Part shown: piece after piece, positions 32,376 to 41,588 of the stretch | How the letters are laid out: each line of letters starts with the position of its first letter | Position numbering within the stretch: position 1 is the first letter of the stretch | Assembly: GCA_002425765.1 (NCBI GenBank) | Contig: DIMW01000001.1 | Span: forward strand, 1 to 64,000 | Direction of reading: 5' to 3' | DNA from: Spirochaetaceae bacterium UBA5556 | GTDB lineage: Bacteria > Spirochaetota > Spirochaetia > Treponematales > Rectinemataceae | Length of the DNA: 64,000 nucleotides | The notes under the pieces: generated by a model | What the model was told of the DNA's origin: nothing | Seen by the model: the letters and a program-made list of their open reading frames with translations, nothing else | Database searches by the model: none | Position numbers and translations under genes: made by a program

Positions 32376-33698
32376 ATGAATTTGAATAATTCCAGGACGA
32401 ACGCGCTGAAAGAAGCCGGAAGAGTCTTTCTGGTCGGTGTGGCGTCGGAGGATCTGCGTAAGGCCGAAGCGCGCGAGCTCCTCGATGAACTTCACGGGTT
32501 GGCGCGGACACTCGGCCTCGAGACTGTCGGAGAGGCCCTCATTCAGCTGAGAGATGCGACGCCGTCCTTTCTCGTCGGGACCGGAAAGTCCGAGGAGTTG
32601 GCGCAGGCCGCCGACGAGGCAGGCGCCGATACCATCATTTTTGATCATGTTCTGAGCCCTGTGCAGCAGCGCAACTGGGAAAAGCTGTCGTCGAAAAAGG
32701 TCTATGACCGGGCCGAGCTCATCATCAAGATATTCGCCTCGAGGGCCCTGACCAGGGAGGCCAGTCTCCAGGTGGAGCTCGCGCAGCTGCAGTACGCGCT
32801 GCCGCGCCTCGCCCACTCCTACGACGACCTCATGCGCCAGAGGGGTGGCCGCTACGGCACGAAGGGCTCCGGCGAACAGAAGCTCGAGCTCGACCGCCGT
32901 GAAATCGAACGGCGAATTCACGAGATCAAGGATGAGCTCGAGGCCGTGCGCAAGGAGAGATCGGTTCAGCGCAGGCGCAGGGAGAGGGCGGGGGTGCCCA
33001 GGGCGGCCATCGTGGGCTACACAAACGCGGGCAAGTCGAGCCTCTTGAACGCACTCACCACGGCGAGCGTGAACGCCGAGAACAAGCTGTTCGCGACGCT
33101 CGATCCCACCACGCGGCGGCTCCTCTTCGCGCAGGGGCAGACACTGCTCCTGACCGACACTGTCGGCTTTATCCGCAATCTGCCGCACGGGCTCGTGGAG
33201 GCCTTCCGGAGTACGCTCGAAGAGGCGAGCCAGGCCGATCTTCTCATCCATGTGGCGGACGCGTCCGACGCCCGCGTCGACGCGCACATCGCGACCACGC
33301 TGCAGGTGCTCTCCGAGATCGGGGCGAGCGGCATACCGCGCGTCCTCGTGCTCAACAAGATCGACCTCACGGAGCAGGGCGTTGTGGAGGCCTTTCTGAT
33401 GCGCTATCCGGGGAGCGTCGCCGTATCGGCCCAAACGGGCCAGGGCCTCGCAGGGCTTGTGGAGGCGATACAGGAGAGGCTCACCAGCGACATGAAGACT
33501 CTCACGCTGCGCGTACCGCACGCGGACTACTCCATCGCGAGCCTCGTGATGCGCGAGGGCACGATCCTCAGAGAGCGCCACGACGACGAGAGCACCTGGC
33601 TCCACTGCCGGATACCGGCACGGATAGAAAAGAGAGTGCAGCCATATATCGTCGACACGCCCGCGGCGGGCGCGGATATTTTTTCAACAAAGGAATAA
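32376..33698 (+). CDS. hflX: GTPase HflX
   Basis: This ribosome-associated GTPase of 440 aa splits stalled or heat-damaged 70S ribosomes in related bacteria. The N-terminal HflX domain (about residues 1-160) ends in a long charged helix pair (ELDRREIERRIHEIKDELEAVRKER) that reaches the ribosomal centre. The GTPase domain follows with G1 GYTNAGKSSLLN, G3 DTVGFIRNLP and G4 NKID. A ~60-residue C-terminal domain completes it. Only a weak ribosome-binding site (AGGG) precedes the ATG, and a -10-like box sits 6 bases upstream. The next gene follows after 6 bases. Confidence 0.96.
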   Translation: MNLNNSRTNALKEAGRVFLVGVASEDLRKAEARELLDELHGLARTLGLETVGEALIQLRDATPSFLVGTGKSEELAQAADEAGADTIIFDHVLSPVQQRNWEKLSSKKVYDRAELIIKIFASRALTREASLQVELAQLQYALPRLAHSYDDLMRQRGGRYGTKGSGEQKLELDRREIERRIHEIKDELEAVRKERSVQRRRRERAGVPRAAIVGYTNAGKSSLLNALTTASVNAENKLFATLDPTTRRLLFAQGQTLLLTDTVGFIRNLPHGLVEAFRSTLEEASQADLLIHVADASDARVDAHIATTLQVLSEIGASGIPRVLVLNKIDLTEQGVVEAFLMRYPGSVAVSAQTGQGLAGLVEAIQERLTSDMKTLTLRVPHADYSIASLVMREGTILRERHDDESTWLHCRIPARIEKRVQPYIVDTPAAGADIFSTKE

Positions 33699-33704
33699 GA
33701 CGAG

Positions 33705-34646
33705 ATGAAAGGGGAGATGATGGGCGGCATTCAGTCTACGGTCATCGTGGGCGCGGGGGCGATCGGCGCCTCCATCGCCGCACGGCTTCTGGACGCGGGA
33801 CAGCGCGTCTCGGTGAGCGCGCGGGGAGAGCGGGCGGCGCGCTATCAAAGAGAGGGCTTTGTCGTCAACGGCAGGCAGTATTTCCCGCCCGTGACCGACG
33901 GCCGCGGGGCGGAGCCGGCGGACCTCGTGATAGTCGCGGTCAAAAATTACAGCCTCGACGAGGCTATCGCCGAGATGAGGCCTCATGTCGGCGATAGGAC
34001 GATAATCTTATCGCTGCTCAACGGCGTGGACGCGGTGCCGAAACTCCGTGACGCGTTCGGGCCGGACGTGGTTCCGTACGCAATGATCCTCGGCATCGAC
34101 GCCCACCGTCGGGAAAACGAAGTTCAATATTCGGCAAAGGGGCAGATTTTCTGCGGGTTCGAAAGGGAGCTGGAACAAAAAAACGCCCCGGAACTTGCCC
34201 GCATGGAGCGATTCTTCCGCCGGAGCGACATACTGTTCCGCGTGCCGGACGATATCGTGCGGGAAATATGGTTCAAATTCATGATCAACGTGTCGATCAA
34301 CCAGTGGTCGGCCGTCCTTCGGGCTCCTTACCAGGTTTTTCAGACAAGCCCCCACGCCATAGCCCTGCTTGAGCGTACCATGAAAGAAGTGATTGTGCTG
34401 TCGCAAAAAATTGCCGCCGGCCTGACCGAGGCGGATATCGCGAAAGCGATGGCGGTGTTGCGCACATTGGGGGCGGACGGGAAAACTTCTATGCTGCAGG
34501 ATGCCGAGGCGCACAGGAGGACGGAGGTGGACGCCTTCGCGGGGACGATGGTCCGGCTTGCCGGGGCGGCAGAGGTGGAAGTTCCCATCAATACAATGCT
34601 GTACGAGGCGATTCTCGCCATCGAGGATTCATACAAGGCGCAGTGA
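33705..34646 (+). CDS. panE: Ketopantoate reductase family protein (2-dehydropantoate 2-reductase)
   Basis: This NADPH-dependent reductase family enzyme of 313 aa is proposed to make pantoate for coenzyme A synthesis. The Rossmann start VIVGAGAIGASIAARLL, the VAVKNY segment, the KFMINVSINQWSAVL region with the catalytic lysine and the C-terminal EVPINTMLYEAI match the PanE/ApbA family. Many paralogues reduce other 2-keto acids, so the exact reaction is less sure than the family. The start could be any of three near Mets (33705, 33717, 33720); 33705 has AAAGGA 9-10 bases upstream and the others have GGGGAG. It overlaps convergent birA by 18 bases. Confidence 0.85.
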   Translation: MKGEMMGGIQSTVIVGAGAIGASIAARLLDAGQRVSVSARGERAARYQREGFVVNGRQYFPPVTDGRGAEPADLVIVAVKNYSLDEAIAEMRPHVGDRTIILSLLNGVDAVPKLRDAFGPDVVPYAMILGIDAHRRENEVQYSAKGQIFCGFERELEQKNAPELARMERFFRRSDILFRVPDDIVREIWFKFMINVSINQWSAVLRAPYQVFQTSPHAIALLERTMKEVIVLSQKIAAGLTEADIAKAMAVLRTLGADGKTSMLQDAEAHRRTEVDAFAGTMVRLAGAAEVEVPINTMLYEAILAIEDSYKAQ

Positions 34647-35468
34647 GGCGATTTCCCCTGAGGCAAAGATTTTTCTTTCTCCCCCGACATCGAGGATGAG
34701 CCTGCCTTCCCCGTCGACGCCCGCGCAGATCCCGCGGACGGGCTCTGGGCTTTGCGGATGCCCCCCCAGGAATTGCAGGGTCGAGCCCCGGCCCCAAAGC
34801 CGGCGCTCGTATTCGGAATGCCACCAAGGGTCGGAGAGGGTGTCGATGACATGCTGACCCATGTAGTGCGCCGCCTCGTCCAGATTGTCGAAAGGCGGGG
34901 GCAGCGCGCCCCACGACGCTTCGAGGGAGGCTGGCGGCATGTCCGGATGTGGTTGCCCCTGGGGCACTTCGCGCAAGTTCATGCCGATGCCGATAAGAAT
35001 TCTGCCTCCGGCGCTCTCGCAGAGAATGCCGCAGAGTTTGCCGTACTTCACGGCGCCTGCGTCGGGCGGCTCGGCGCTTTTTCCGGCCCGCTCTGTCCGA
35101 AAATGTAGCCGCGCGAGCACATCGTTGGGCCACTTGAGCAGAAATTCCGCGCCCGGGCTTTCGGGGGCTGGTCTGAGGCTGGCGGCCCGTCCCCGTTCCA
35201 GGGCGCGCACGACGCCGAGTCCCGCGCGCAGCGGGAGCGCCTCCACTTCCTTAAAGTCGGCCGGCAAGAGAATAGTCATCAGCAGGGACTGCCCGGGAGC
35301 ATCGATCCATTTTCTTCCCTCGATCCGGCCGCGCCCGGAAGTCTGGGTGTCAGCGCGCACGATGGCCGCGCCCGAAAAATTTTCCTGGGCAAGCGCGCGC
35401 GCGCCGTCCATCGTGGAACCGAGACTGCGAAACGAGAAAAGCCGGAACAAGTGTTCTTGTACAGACAT
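34629..35468 (-). CDS. birA: Biotin--[acetyl-CoA-carboxylase] ligase
   Basis: This 279-aa enzyme attaches biotin to carboxyl carrier proteins through biotinyl-AMP. The catalytic core has SLGSTMDGARAL, the biotinyl-5'-AMP loop SGRGRIEGRKW, KWPNDVL and the small C-terminal SH3-like domain (VRGICAGVDGEGRLIL). The N-terminal winged helix of E. coli BirA is missing, so it is the single-function form and not a repressor. The open frame goes far upstream to 35906, but that part overlaps glmS on the other strand and is not coding. ATG 35468 begins a normal core, with a weak ribosome-binding site. It has an Ala/Pro-rich insertion around residues 85-105. Confidence 0.92.
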   Translation of the reverse strand: MSVQEHLFRLFSFRSLGSTMDGARALAQENFSGAAIVRADTQTSGRGRIEGRKWIDAPGQSLLMTILLPADFKEVEALPLRAGLGVVRALERGRAASLRPAPESPGAEFLLKWPNDVLARLHFRTERAGKSAEPPDAGAVKYGKLCGILCESAGGRILIGIGMNLREVPQGQPHPDMPPASLEASWGALPPPFDNLDEAAHYMGQHVIDTLSDPWWHSEYERRLWGRGSTLQFLGGHPQSPEPVRGICAGVDGEGRLILDVGGERKIFASGEIASLRLV

Positions 35469-35542
35469 GGCAATGAGGAGAAGGCTATCTGAATTCCGGC
35501 AAGAGGACAAGCATTGCGCGGAGAGAAATCGTGCTTCATCTC

Positions 35543-35570
35543 TTGAAGGATAATGACGATATGCTATCAT
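35543..35570 (+). promoter_or_regulatory. Candidate promoter of the glmS operon
   Basis: TTGAAG (35543-35548), 16 bases, TATCAT (35565-35570). The leader to the glmS ATG is about 27 bases, too short for a glmS ribozyme, and none is seen. Confidence 0.45.
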
Positions 35571-35603
35571 CGGATAGAAACATTCTCGTGAAAGAGGTAC
35601 TCC

Positions 35604-37436
35604 ATGTGCGGCATTATCGGTTACACCGGTCCAAGAAAGACGTCGAAGATTCTGCTCGAGGGTTTGAGACGGCTCGAATATCGCGGCTATGATTCGGCGG
35701 GCATCGCGGTGGGGAGGCCGAATGCCGAACCTCGGCTCCAGATTGTCAAGTCTGTGGGCAAGATCGCCGAGCTCGCGAGGAAGATTCCCGACGACATCGA
35801 CGGAAGCTGGGGGATAGGCCACACCCGCTGGGCCACCCACGGTGGCGTCACCGAGCCCAACGCTCACCCCCACACCGACATGTCGGGCAAAATCGCCGTC
35901 GTGCACAACGGCATCATAGAGAACTACAAGACGCTCCGCACCATGCTTGAGAAAAAGGGATTCGTGTTCAAGACCGAGACGGACACCGAGGTGATCCCGC
36001 AGCTCATCGCCTCATACTATGGCGGAGACCTCCTCGCGGCGGTCCTCGCCGCGCTCCAGTACCTCGAAGGGACCTACGGCATCGCGTGCGTGCACGCCGA
36101 CGAGCCGGGCCGCATCGTCGGCGCGCGCAACGGGAGCCCGCTCATCGCCGGTGTGGGCAAGGACGAGATGTTCCTCGCGAGCGACATCACCGCGATGGTC
36201 ACCTACACGAACCGCGTGATCTATCTCAACGACGGCGAAGTCATCGACATCAGGCAGGACAGCTATACAATCACCGACCGTCACTCGAATACGCTCGACA
36301 GGAAAGTCGACGAGGTTACCTGGGAACTCGGGGAGATCGAGAAGGACGGCTTCATGCACTACATGGAGAAAGAGATCTTCGAGCAGCCCGAATCGATCGC
36401 CCGAGCCATGAGCGGACGCGTCGACGAAGAGAACGCCACCGCCAAGCTCGGGGGCCTCAACCTCACCCGCCGCCAGCTCGCCGACGTGCGCCGCGTACGC
36501 ATCATCGCGGCGGGTACGAGCTGGCACGCCGGCATGACGGGCTCCTACCTCCTCGAGCAGGTGGCGCGTATTCCGGCCCAGGCCGAGCTCGCCAGCGAGC
36601 TTCGGTACCGGAACCCCATGATCGAGAACGGCTCGCTCTGGTTCGTCGTGAGCCAGTCGGGGGAGACCGCCGACTCGCTCTACGCCATGCGCGAAGTGCA
36701 GCGCAAGGGCGCCACGGTCCTCGGCATCTGCAACGTCGTCGGCTCCACCATCCCGCGCGAGTCCGACGGCGGGATCTATGTACACTCGGGTCCCGAGATC
36801 GCGGTGGCGAGCACCAAGGCCTTCACGAGCCAGCTCACCGTGTTCTACCTCTTTACGCTCCTCATGGCGCGCATGCGCGACATGTCGCGCGAGGAGGGGC
36901 GGAAGTTTGCGCATTCGCTGCTGGAAGTACCCGACATGGTGCGCGACGCGCTCGGAAAGCGCGACCTCATTCAGGCCATCGCGAAGAAATATTGCCGCGC
37001 CAAGGATTTTCTGTACCTCGGGCGGGGCATATTGTATCCGATAGCGCTCGAGGGGGCGCTCAAGCTCAAGGAGATTTCCTACATCCACGCCGAAGGCTAC
37101 AGCGCGGGCGAGATGAAGCACGGCCCGATCGCGCTCATCAGTCCCGAGGTCCCCAGCGTTTTTCTCGTCGCCGACGACTACCTCCACGAGAAGACGATCT
37201 CCAACATGCGGGAGATCAAGGCGAGGGGAGGGCCTATCATCGCGGTGGGCGTCGAGGGCGATACCGAGGCCATGGCGCTCGCGGACGATTTCATCCCTGT
37301 CAGAAAAGCCGACCCGAGGTTCTATCCCTTCAGCATGGTCGTGCCTCTCCAGCTCTTCGCGTATTGCTGCGCCCTCGAGCTGGATCGCGACGTCGATCAG
37401 CCGCGCAACCTCGCCAAGAGTGTGACGGTAGAATGA
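35604..37436 (+). CDS. glmS: Glutamine--fructose-6-phosphate aminotransferase (isomerizing)
   Basis: This 610-aa enzyme makes glucosamine-6-phosphate from fructose-6-phosphate and glutamine, the first step to cell-wall amino sugars. The N-terminal glutaminase domain starts directly with the nucleophile Cys2 (CGIIGYTG) and contains GIGHTRWATHG and VVHNGIIENY. Two SIS isomerase domains follow with the sugar-phosphate-binding stretches SQSGETADSL and STKAFTSQL. The C-terminal tail ending in LAKSVTVE is conserved. AGAGG precedes the ATG. Its stop overlaps the start of a sugar-sensor gene (ATGA), which is unusual company for glmS. Confidence 0.98.
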   Translation: MCGIIGYTGPRKTSKILLEGLRRLEYRGYDSAGIAVGRPNAEPRLQIVKSVGKIAELARKIPDDIDGSWGIGHTRWATHGGVTEPNAHPHTDMSGKIAVVHNGIIENYKTLRTMLEKKGFVFKTETDTEVIPQLIASYYGGDLLAAVLAALQYLEGTYGIACVHADEPGRIVGARNGSPLIAGVGKDEMFLASDITAMVTYTNRVIYLNDGEVIDIRQDSYTITDRHSNTLDRKVDEVTWELGEIEKDGFMHYMEKEIFEQPESIARAMSGRVDEENATAKLGGLNLTRRQLADVRRVRIIAAGTSWHAGMTGSYLLEQVARIPAQAELASELRYRNPMIENGSLWFVVSQSGETADSLYAMREVQRKGATVLGICNVVGSTIPRESDGGIYVHSGPEIAVASTKAFTSQLTVFYLFTLLMARMRDMSREEGRKFAHSLLEVPDMVRDALGKRDLIQAIAKKYCRAKDFLYLGRGILYPIALEGALKLKEISYIHAEGYSAGEMKHGPIALISPEVPSVFLVADDYLHEKTISNMREIKARGGPIIAVGVEGDTEAMALADDFIPVRKADPRFYPFSMVVPLQLFAYCCALELDRDVDQPRNLAKSVTVE

Positions 37437-38452
37437 AACGCGCTGCGTGGCGGATGCTGCCCATTGTCGTGTTTACGGTCGCGCTGGTTGCGGCGCTGGC
37501 CGTCAATATTGTACTTGCCAGCAGAAGCCGCATCGCTCTCGCGTCGACAATCCTGCGCAATCCAGCCACGGTGCGGACGGCGAGGTTCCATGTCGTCGCG
37601 ATTCTGCCGGACACCGTCGATCCCTTTTACACGCACCTCATCGAGGGCCTGCGCGAGGAATCGGAGAAACAGAACGCCGCGCTTCAGATTTTTTATTACG
37701 CGCCGACGGCGATCGGCGAGGCCAGCAGCACTTCGGAAGAAGTGTCGCGCTGGTTTGAGATCGCGCTCCGCAGCAAGACAGACGGCATTATTCTCTTTCA
37801 GCCAAAAGGAATGGATGTCCTGCAGTTTGCGAAGGAGGCTGACAGCAGGCATATTCCCTTTGTGCCGCTCGCGATGGATGCGCCTCAGGCCTGGACTCAC
37901 TCGGGAGTGACCGGCGACTCCATCAGCCAGGGGAAGGAGGCAAGCACGCTTATCCTCGGATTGCTCGGCTCGGCGGCGAGGATCGGCATCATTCTTTCAT
38001 CGGACACTTCTCAGGGGTACGCCTTCAACGAAGAGCCGTACTATCGGGGCGTCGAGGAGACGCTCAAGAACAGACCTGGGGCGGCGATCGCCGCCGCGGT
38101 CCGGGAGGAGGAGAGTATTCTCGGCGGCGAGGACGCCTGCGCGCGGATGCTCACCGAGCATCCGGACATCAACGCGATTCTCTGCATCGACGCGAAGGCG
38201 ACGATAGGCGCGGCCCAGGTCATCATCGACCGTGGGAATGTCGGCCAGATCGTCATCATAGGGGCGGATGAAAATGTAGAGGTGAACCGGCTCATCGAGA
38301 GGGGCGTGGTCCACGCGAGCATCGTGAGGGACGCCGTCGCCATGGGACAGTCCGGTGTGGCTCTCGTGATCGGAGAGCGGATAGGCATCCGCTCTCCGGA
38401 GAGGATTTCGGTGGGGTACCATGTCATCCCCACGCGAGGAGCTGGCCCATGA
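37433..38452 (+). CDS. Membrane-anchored periplasmic sugar-binding sensor (XylFII-like)
   Basis: This is a 339-aa periplasmic-binding-protein fold of the ribose/xylose type (HVVAILPDTVDPFYTHLIEGLREESEKQNA, DGIILFQPKG, INAILCIDAKATIGAAQVI). Residues about 8-29 form an uncleaved membrane anchor, and there is no lipobox. Encoded directly before a LytS/YesM-type kinase and a YesN-type regulator, it most likely binds the sugar outside and passes the signal to the kinase. That is the role described for XylFII with LytS in clostridia. Starts overlap at both ends (ATGA with glmS, ATGA with the kinase). It may be made together with glmS. The ligand is not known; xylose or another monosaccharide is likely. 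Confidence 0.85.
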   Translation: MKRAAWRMLPIVVFTVALVAALAVNIVLASRSRIALASTILRNPATVRTARFHVVAILPDTVDPFYTHLIEGLREESEKQNAALQIFYYAPTAIGEASSTSEEVSRWFEIALRSKTDGIILFQPKGMDVLQFAKEADSRHIPFVPLAMDAPQAWTHSGVTGDSISQGKEASTLILGLLGSAARIGIILSSDTSQGYAFNEEPYYRGVEETLKNRPGAAIAAAVREEESILGGEDACARMLTEHPDINAILCIDAKATIGAAQVIIDRGNVGQIVIIGADENVEVNRLIERGVVHASIVRDAVAMGQSGVALVIGERIGIRSPERISVGYHVIPTRGAGP

Positions 38453-39957
38453 TCGATCTCGCCTCCCTCTCCCGCCCCTGGAGGCCTAAACGCCACAGAG
38501 GGCTCCGCAACCGCATCATCGTCAATTCTGTCGTCATCCTTTTCGTGCTTGTCCTCGCGACTTCCTACACGGCGTTCGCGTCGATCGACCTCGCGCGCTC
38601 GGTCGAGCTTCTGTTCCGCAACTCCATTTCGATGGAGGAACTGCGGTCGACCTTGAGGGAAACGCAGGAGAATCTGACCGGCTATCTCAGCGCGAAGAAT
38701 TCGGAGTCGCTCAAGGATTTCATTCGCACCTCGACCAACCTTTCGGGCATGGCGTCCAAGCTGAACAAGGAGAACAAGGTCGATGACGTGTTTCTGCTCG
38801 AGAAGGACTTGGCCTTTCTCCTCGACAGCTACCTCGCGAGCGCCGAAGGAGCCGTCCAGGCCAAGCGCGGCCGCGACGTGGCGCAGTATGTCAGCCTCTA
38901 CGAGGACGCGCGGAGAACCGCCTCACTCATCGAGTTCCTGAGCGCCAAAATGGACACCATCCACCTGGGGCAGTCGCTCAAAGGGTTCTCTTCCTACAGG
39001 GCGAACATCAGCCTCGCGCTCGTGTCCAACGGAGTGCTGCTCCTCGCCGCTTTTCTGCTCTCGATCGCCCTCATCTGGCGATACTCCTATACGATCACCG
39101 AGCCTCTGGCGCGCCTCTCTGTCGCCGCCGAGGCTATCGGGCGGGGAGAGTATGCTCATCCTCTGCCGCCCTATGAGCGGGAAGATGAGATCCGCACGCT
39201 CCATGACGCCTTCGTCAACATGCAGGACAGCGTCCAGAAGGCCTTCGCCGAACTGACGCGCAAGGCCGAGCTCGAGCGTTCCCTCATGGAAGAGCGCATG
39301 CGCGTGCTCACCTATCAGCACCGTCTCAAGGACGCGGAGCTCCTCGCGCTCCAGACACAGATAAACCCCCATTTTCTCTACAACACTCTGGCGGCCGGCT
39401 GGCAGCTCGCGCTCACGGAGGGCAACGAGAAAACCGCCGAGTTCCTCGAAAAGCTCGCCGCCTTCATCCGCTACGCCCTCAAGCCTTCGACGCGCTTCGT
39501 GCTCGTCTCAGAAGAGATCGAATGCGTACGCCAGTACATCTGGCTTTTGAAGATGCGCTTCGGCGAGCGCGTGAGGTTCCGGCTCGAAGTGCAGGACGAG
39601 GCGCTCGGCTACGAGACGCCGGCTCTCGTGCTTCAGCCCCTTGTGGAGAACGCGATTATGCACGGCCTCAAAGACCTCGAGGAGGGCGGGGACGTCATAG
39701 TCTCGGCGCGGCTGGACGGCGAGATGGTGAGGCTCTCGGTGAGCGACTCGGGGCGTGGCATGGCGAAGGACAGCATCGCGACCGCGCTCGCGGCCGCCGA
39801 CCCGGAGGACACGACGCCCCAGCACGGCATCGGCCTCCACAATGTGGTGCGGCGCGTCGCCCTCGCGACGGGCGGCATGGGTAAAGTCGAGATCGAGAGC
39901 GAGATCGGCCACGGCACGCGCGTCACCATCATCCTGCAGGCGGGGAAGGCCGTATGA
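38449..39957 (+). CDS. Sensor histidine kinase, LytS/YesM type
   Basis: This 502-aa membrane kinase has two transmembrane helices (about residues 23-45 and 187-210) bracketing an extracytoplasmic segment with long helices, then a HAMP domain (SYTITEPLARLSVAAEAIGRGEY). A His_kinase domain follows with the phospho-acceptor H308 in QINPHFLYNTL. The ATPase domain has the N box LVENAIMHGL, G1 SDSGRGMAKD and G2 HGIGLHNV. The extracytoplasmic part has no sugar-binding fold of its own, which fits sensing through the anchored binding protein encoded just upstream. Start and stop both overlap the neighbours by 4 bases. Confidence 0.94.
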   Translation: MIDLASLSRPWRPKRHRGLRNRIIVNSVVILFVLVLATSYTAFASIDLARSVELLFRNSISMEELRSTLRETQENLTGYLSAKNSESLKDFIRTSTNLSGMASKLNKENKVDDVFLLEKDLAFLLDSYLASAEGAVQAKRGRDVAQYVSLYEDARRTASLIEFLSAKMDTIHLGQSLKGFSSYRANISLALVSNGVLLLAAFLLSIALIWRYSYTITEPLARLSVAAEAIGRGEYAHPLPPYEREDEIRTLHDAFVNMQDSVQKAFAELTRKAELERSLMEERMRVLTYQHRLKDAELLALQTQINPHFLYNTLAAGWQLALTEGNEKTAEFLEKLAAFIRYALKPSTRFVLVSEEIECVRQYIWLLKMRFGERVRFRLEVQDEALGYETPALVLQPLVENAIMHGLKDLEEGGDVIVSARLDGEMVRLSVSDSGRGMAKDSIATALAAADPEDTTPQHGIGLHNVVRRVALATGGMGKVEIESEIGHGTRVTIILQAGKAV

Positions 39958-41588
39958 AACGGGTGCTCATCGTCGACGACGAGCTGCCGATCATCAACGG
40001 CCTTTCGCTCCTCTTCAAGCGCTATTTCCAGGGCGGCTACGCCGTCGTCGGCACCGCGCGCTCGGGGAGAGAGGCGATTGAGAAGAGCAAGACCCTCGCT
40101 CCCGAGATCATCCTTATGGATGTCCAGATGCCCGGCATCACGGGCCTCGACGCGATCCGCGAGCTGTCACAGGAGGGCGGCGTCAAGGCCTTCATCCTCG
40201 TGACGGCGTATGAGCGCTTCGACATCGCCCGTGAGGCCCTGAGCATGGGGGTGTGCGATTATCTCCTCAAGCCGGTCTCCAGAGAGCGGCTCGAGATTGC
40301 GCTCAGGGCCGCCTCTTCCTACCTCGACCGCGTCCGGCTGCTCAATGAGCGGGAGCTCGAATTCAGGGATCGTCAGCAGAGGCTGGTTCCTTTTGTGAAG
40401 ACCGCCTTTTTTGTGAGCGCCTGTCGGAAGGAGTACCACCTGACGGCAGGCCCGGGCAATGATCTCGGTGTATTCAGGGAGATGCTCCAGTTGCCTGGCG
40501 AAACAGGCGTCATGGGCATCGCCAGCTTCGCCCCTCCGGACGGGAATGTGACGGCCTCCTATGAACGGTTCTGTTCCGTACTTCAGTACAAGACCCTAGC
40601 CTTCGCGGGCCCTCTGGAAGACATGCGGCACTGCGCATGGTTTTTGCCGCTGAAAAATGAGACTTCGGCGTCCCAGGAGCTCGACGCCTGCCTCGAGGTG
40701 GTACAGACCGCGTTTTCGGCTCAGCTGGCGACCGGCGAAATAAAGCTCTCCTATGGCCAGCCCGAAAACCTCGAAACGATTGGCCGCTCATGGGAGACTG
40801 CCGTGCGGCTTTTTGCCCGGGGACAGGGATCGGGCACTTTTCCTTCTTCCTATCAAGAGACATCCGCGGTGGCATATACTATGCAAGGCCACAGTTTGGA
40901 CGAGTGGAGCAAGGAGAATGCCGCGTGCGCCCTCGACGCCCAGTTCTATGATGAAATAATTGAGGGGCGATTTGCCATGGCCGGGCAGTCCCTCGAAAGA
41001 ATGCTTCTCCCGCTCGGGAGCGTTGAGCCCATGGAGCGCGACATTTTTTTCAGAATCATCGCCGCGCTCTCCTTCGCCGCGTCAAAGCTTTCGGGTGGAG
41101 GAGTGCTCTCTGAAAAGAGATACAGGGAATTTATGGATTTCAGCGACATTGAGAGGCTCTGGGCTGAAGGCGCGTCGCAGTTGTTCGCCTCGAATGTGAG
41201 AGCCCGCTTTCAAACGCTGCAGGGGCGCGCGGCGGCGGCAGGCGCGCACTCCCCATTCGTCGTGCGGGCGCTGCAATATATAGAAAATCATTATCAGGAG
41301 CCGATTACGCTCGAGAGCGCGGCCGAGGCGATCGGCATCTCTTCGGGGCACCTCACCCGCCTCATGTCCGATGAGTTGAAGAGAGGCTTCGCGCGCACGC
41401 TGATCGAGTATCGCACGCAGAGAGCCAAAGAGCTGCTCAAGAAACCCAATGTTTCGATCCGTGAGGTGTCGAGGCTCTGCGGCTACCCCGACGCGAATTA
41501 TTTTGCCCGTCTGTTCCGCCGTCTGACTGGCTATACGCCACGGGAGTACGCGGCGCGTATGACAAGGGGAGAAAACACTGATGCGTAA
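39954..41588 (+). CDS. AraC-type response regulator, YesN type
   Basis: This 544-aa DNA-binding response regulator has a receiver domain at residues 1-120 (VLIVDDELPI, phospho-acceptor D56 in LMDVQMPG, LLKPVS), then a middle region of about 270 residues seen in YesN proteins. The C-terminal ~100 residues form an AraC double helix-turn-helix (TLESAAEAIGISSGHLTRLM, VSIREVSRLCGYPDANYFARLFRRLTGYTP). It is partner of the kinase encoded in the overlapping gene before it. It probably activates the downstream importer genes; the palindrome at 42645-42668 is a candidate site. Its stop overlaps the start of the XylF-like gene by 8 bases. Confidence 0.94.
   Translation: MKRVLIVDDELPIINGLSLLFKRYFQGGYAVVGTARSGREAIEKSKTLAPEIILMDVQMPGITGLDAIRELSQEGGVKAFILVTAYERFDIAREALSMGVCDYLLKPVSRERLEIALRAASSYLDRVRLLNERELEFRDRQQRLVPFVKTAFFVSACRKEYHLTAGPGNDLGVFREMLQLPGETGVMGIASFAPPDGNVTASYERFCSVLQYKTLAFAGPLEDMRHCAWFLPLKNETSASQELDACLEVVQTAFSAQLATGEIKLSYGQPENLETIGRSWETAVRLFARGQGSGTFPSSYQETSAVAYTMQGHSLDEWSKENAACALDAQFYDEIIEGRFAMAGQSLERMLLPLGSVEPMERDIFFRIIAALSFAASKLSGGGVLSEKRYREFMDFSDIERLWAEGASQLFASNVRARFQTLQGRAAAAGAHSPFVVRALQYIENHYQEPITLESAAEAIGISSGHLTRLMSDELKRGFARTLIEYRTQRAKELLKKPNVSIREVSRLCGYPDANYFARLFRRLTGYTPREYAARMTRGENTDA

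Noticed and set aside
35571..35603. glmS ribozyme
   Set aside because: The leader is only about 30 bases, too short, and no ribozyme core is seen.
35469..35906. N-terminal extension of birA
   Set aside because: It overlaps the start of glmS on the other strand and has no similarity to the winged helix of BirA.
36086..37432. Long open frame in front of the anchored sugar sensor
   Set aside because: It is an out-of-frame shadow of glmS; the sensor begins at 37433 with a membrane anchor.
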